Source of the DNA: MWH-TA3 sp044353905
Lineage (GTDB): Bacteria > Actinomycetota > Actinomycetes > Actinomycetales > Microbacteriaceae
Reading direction: 5' to 3'
NCBI GenBank assembly: GCA_044353905.1
Contig: JBILBA010000001.1
Span: 186,001 to 250,000, forward strand
DNA: 64,000 bases
Under the pieces are notes generated by a model. It ran no database searches and had not been told where the DNA came from. It saw nothing but the letters and a program-made list of their open reading frames with translations. Shown here piece by piece: positions 61,813-64,000 of this stretch (position 1 is its first letter; the number at the start of each line of letters is the position of its first letter). A program made the translations under genes and the position numbers.

Positions 61813-62931
61813 ATGGCGCGAATCGTCGTCGCTCTGGACTCGTTCAAAGGAACCTGCTCCGCGGTGGACGCTGTTGCCGCGTTCACGCAGGGATGGCATT
61901 CGGTGCGACCTAAGGACACCGTGGTGGCAGTCCCGTTCGCCGACGGCGGCGAAGGGACACTCGATTGTTACCGCGCTGTTATTCCACAATCAACGCTTGA
62001 GCGTGTAACTGGAAACGAAACAGAACCGCCCATTGAATGGTTGAACCTTGGCGATGGTCGAGCGGTCGTCGAGTTGGCGCGTATCTGCGGACTCGGCTTT
62101 ACCGGGACGGAATCACCGGAAACTGCATCGACACGACGTGTCGGAATCGCCATCGACGCCGCGGTCCGCGCAGGTTGTGGGCACGTCATCGTTGCTCTGG
62201 GCGGGAGTGGGTCCACAGACGGAGGTTCCGGAATACTGGTCGAACTCGGCGTGCGATTGCTCGACGACAACGGGCTCGATGTCACCGACGGCAACCTAGG
62301 CGTGGGCGACGTTGTGACGGTCGATCAATCGACCGCGACACTGCCGCCGTCAACGGTGATAACGATCCTCACCGATGTGACGAATCCGTTATACGGGCCG
62401 CGCGGTGCCGCCCGCGTCTTCGGTCCGCAAAAAGGTGCAACGGCCCAACAGGTTTCACAAATGGACGACCGACTCGTCTCATTTGCGCGCTGTTTTCCCG
62501 GGCTCGACCCCGCGACTCCGGGTGCGGGCGCTGCGGGAGGCGCCGCGTTCGGGCTGCTCGCGTTGGGTGGCACGATTCGACCGGGGGCGCAGACGGTCGC
62601 GGACATGTTGGACGTCGGCCCGCTCATCGCCTCCGCCGATCTCGTGATTCTGGGGGAAGGGCGCTTTGATTCCCAATCGCTGGACGGCAAAGCGGTCGGA
62701 GTGCTAGTGGCAATGGCGAAAGCAGCCGACATCCCAGCATGGTTGGTGGCAGGTGCGGTCGAGGGCGCAGAGGAGCATTTCCCGCAGGCTCGCGCCCTGG
62801 CGGAACTTGCGCCGTCTCTCGACAGCGCGATGTCGGAACCGCAACGCTGGCTCGCTCGAGCGGGACAGGAATTGGCGCTCGTGTACGACCGGGGTGATCC
62901 GACTCCTCAATCGACCGCGGCCATGGGCTGA
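61813..62931 (+). CDS. Glycerate kinase (type 2, GlxK/GarK family)
   Basis: A 372-residue kinase phosphorylating glycerate, usually to 2-phosphoglycerate. Family hallmarks are IVVALDSFKGTCSAVDAV near the N-terminus, PFADGGEGTLD, VALGGSGSTDGGSG, a GARVFGPQKGAT segment and LGEGRFDSQSLDGKAV. Its composition (about 60% GC in a counted line) matches the core rather than the rest of the island. With the upstream DmlA/TtuC-type enzyme it could complete a tartrate-to-glycolysis route. It lies just inside the displaced tRNA end. Confidence 0.92.
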   Translation: MARIVVALDSFKGTCSAVDAVAAFTQGWHSVRPKDTVVAVPFADGGEGTLDCYRAVIPQSTLERVTGNETEPPIEWLNLGDGRAVVELARICGLGFTGTESPETASTRRVGIAIDAAVRAGCGHVIVALGGSGSTDGGSGILVELGVRLLDDNGLDVTDGNLGVGDVVTVDQSTATLPPSTVITILTDVTNPLYGPRGAARVFGPQKGATAQQVSQMDDRLVSFARCFPGLDPATPGAGAAGGAAFGLLALGGTIRPGAQTVADMLDVGPLIASADLVILGEGRFDSQSLDGKAVGVLVAMAKAADIPAWLVAGAVEGAEEHFPQARALAELAPSLDSAMSEPQRWLARAGQELALVYDRGDPTPQSTAAMG

Positions 62932-62977
62932 ACTTCTCGGAAAGTGGTGGCGGGCCAAATGCATAAAGACTCGAGGT

Positions 62978-63011
62978 TCCGTGGGTCGACGGTTCGAGCC
63001 CGTCGGGGCCT
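62978..63011 (+). repeat. Displaced tRNA-Lys 3' end (attR-like)
   Basis: These 34 bases match 50006-50039 at 31 positions. Two of the three differences are a compensatory pair in the T-stem (T-A becomes A-T), so both copies come from functional tRNA genes. The third is in the T-loop. A GCCA and the terminator at 63021-63065 follow. Confidence 0.85.
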
Positions 63012-63020
63012 GCCAAAGCC

Positions 63021-63065
63021 AGAGAGCCCCCAACCTTTGACAGGTCGAGGGCTCTCTTAGTTTTT
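63021..63065 (+). terminator. Rho-independent terminator, probably of the original tRNA-Lys
   Basis: A 9-base stem (63021-63029 with 63049-63057) enclosing a smaller 4-base stem, then TAG and a run of T's. It directly follows the displaced tRNA end, whereas the intact tRNA-Lys at 49968-50040 has no terminator of its own. Confidence 0.85.
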
Positions 63066-63093
63066 CGTCGCTACATTCGCGAACTACTTGGAG

Positions 63094-64000
63094 TTATCGT
63101 CGTACGATTCGTCGAGTCAACTCGTAGCGGGCAACCAACCCAACGGCAAGCACGAGTCCACCCAGGGCGAGAAGCAGACCCACAGGTTCGGGGTTCGCAC
63201 CGGTTTTGGCCAACCCCTCGCCGGAACCTGAGTCAGCGCCGATATCCTCGAACGTGGCCACCTGATAGCCGCCGTCATAGTCCCTGACATAGTCGGCGGT
63301 GAACCAGATTTCGCCCGCGTCCGCCGCGACTTTAACCTGATTCTGGTATTGGGTGTCGAGGTTTAGCACCGCCATGGACGACATCGTGGTCAGATCGACA
63401 ACTTCCACATTGTTGAAGGCGCCGTTGTCGCCGTAAACGTAAGCCAAGGTGCCGCCCGGCGTGAGCGTGACACTGTCCGTGGATGAAACCGCGGTATCCA
63501 CGTTCAATGACAAGACGACTGCTCCCGACGCGTCAATCGTTGCCACGTAGTCGACCGTGTCGTCGACCAGACACACCACCACACCAGACTGGGAGTCACA
63601 GTCTGTAGGCCTTCCAGAATCGGTCCACGGGAGATCGGTGTAAGTGTTTGAGGCGGTATCAAAAACGTTAAAAAAGCGGTCCAGACCCGTTGCGATATCC
63701 CTCGTTGGAATATAAATCAGGCCCGAGGTCGTATCGTAGGCTGCCCGCGACATGTAGTGTCCAGGATCACCCGATGCGTATTGGGTAAACGCACCCGTCG
63801 CAAGGTTTACCTTGGCAACCGCATTTTCAAAGTTTGGGTAGCTACCGCTCCTTCCGACTAAAAACAGGCTTGCCCCATCTGCGGACAGATACATGTATTC
63901 CGGATTGAGGGTGTAGGCGGCATCTGTCCACGTAGCGACAATCGCCTTGGTTGACATACTCACCTTAAAAAGGTTGCGACTCTCCGCGATGTATACAAAC
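63094..64000 (-). CDS. LAXTG-anchored beta-propeller surface protein (5' end cut by window edge)
   Basis: The frame stays open to base 64000, so the N-terminus and signal peptide lie outside; 302 codons are visible. The visible part consists of repeated short beta-strand units of the YVYGDNGAFNNVEVVDL, YIPTRDIATG and LFLVGRSGSYP kind, typical of YVTN/NHL-like propellers. The last 39 residues form a sorting signal: LAKTG, a 16-residue hydrophobic stretch, then an Arg-rich tail. LAXTG is recognised by class E sortases of actinobacteria. It is predicted to be attached to peptidoglycan and to bind an unknown ligand. Confidence 0.8.
   Translation of the reverse strand, partial: FVYIAESRNLFKVSMSTKAIVATWTDAAYTLNPEYMYLSADGASLFLVGRSGSYPNFENAVAKVNLATGAFTQYASGDPGHYMSRAAYDTTSGLIYIPTRDIATGLDRFFNVFDTASNTYTDLPWTDSGRPTDCDSQSGVVVCLVDDTVDYVATIDASGAVVLSLNVDTAVSSTDSVTLTPGGTLAYVYGDNGAFNNVEVVDLTTMSSMAVLNLDTQYQNQVKVAADAGEIWFTADYVRDYDGGYQVATFEDIGADSGSGEGLAKTGANPEPVGLLLALGGLVLAVGLVARYELTRRIVRR

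Larger units (their letters stand above)
50041..63011. mobile_element. Putative genomic island inserted at tRNA-Lys(UUU)
   Basis: The segment starts right after the tRNA-Lys gene and ends at a second copy of its 3' end. Hand counts of sample lines give about 50-52% GC at 51301-51360 and 52261-52320, against 58% in ppk and 60% in the glycerate kinase. Gene spacing and codon choice also shift (more A/T-ending codons). No integrase, transposase or conjugation gene is visible, so it is non-autonomous or decayed. The glycerate kinase at its right end has core-like composition, so the region may be a mosaic of more than one event. Confidence 0.7.

Noticed and set aside
62950..63016. A complete tRNA gene at the right end of the island
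   Set aside because: Only the T-arm and acceptor 3' strand are recognisable; no D-arm or anticodon stem can be folded upstream.

Overview
The window reads as chromosome of a high-GC actinobacterium, most likely a member of the Microbacteriaceae. The evidence is the gene complement (GlnR, CarD, an XPB-type helicase paired with a helicase-associated protein, DUF3027, DUF3048, DUF2332, DUF4244 and TadE pilin-like genes, a Nudix-histidine phosphatase fusion, an LAXTG surface signal), the frequent GTG/TTG starts and a GC content near 60% in hand-counted core lines. The family assignment is inference; no rRNA gene is present.

Layout. 1-3153 is a large SF1-helicase-like gene cut by the left edge, with its catalytic motifs lost. 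3237-6314 is a secreted FN3/RCC1 protein, followed by tRNA-Arg(CCU) whose 3' end is duplicated next to it. 6541-19144 is core: HNH nuclease, NlpC/P60 protein, serC, DUF3027, cold-shock protein, the XPB pair, a lone WXG100 protein, groEL under two tandem CIRCE elements, envelope proteins, DUF2332, msrB and tRNA-Thr(CGU). 19194-24553 holds a holB-tmk-topA operon and tad-type pilin genes. Divergently arranged ACC deaminase and acetyl-CoA synthetase genes separate these pilin genes from the tad ATPase and membrane genes (27679-29333). 29436-35855 holds ridA, a bifunctional PBP with PASTA domains, a metallophosphoesterase, tRNA-Pro(CGG), nicotinamidase, a D-Ala-D-Ala carboxypeptidase and tRNA-Thr(UGU). 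35895-40889 runs from a DsbA-like protein through rlmB, cysS and fused ispDF to carD. 41020-49927 contains gpmA, ygfZ, two small membrane proteins, a glnR-ppk-Nudix/phosphatase operon and a cytochrome b.

From 50041 the character changes. Directly after tRNA-Lys(UUU) comes a segment of about 13 kb, mostly near 50-53% GC in hand-counted lines. It carries a D-malate/tartrate dehydrogenase-like gene, a fluoroacetate-dehalogenase-like hydrolase, an M20 peptidase, a six-gene S9 peptidase/dipeptide-type ABC importer operon, a TetR regulator and a glycerate kinase. It ends at a 34-base second copy of the tRNA-Lys 3' end (31/34 identical) that still carries a strong terminator. This is the signature of a genomic island integrated at tRNA-Lys, with no integrase visible. 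The cargo looks like an importer-hydrolase-catabolic module; a tartrate to D-glycerate to 2-phosphoglycerate route is a testable reading of it. The window ends in an LAXTG-anchored beta-propeller surface protein cut by the right edge.

Many operon-first genes have a TAnnnT-like -10 box only 6-7 bases before the start codon and no Shine-Dalgarno sequence, suggesting widespread leaderless transcription. There is no gene-free stretch longer than about 300 bases, and I saw no CRISPR array, insertion sequence or replication origin.
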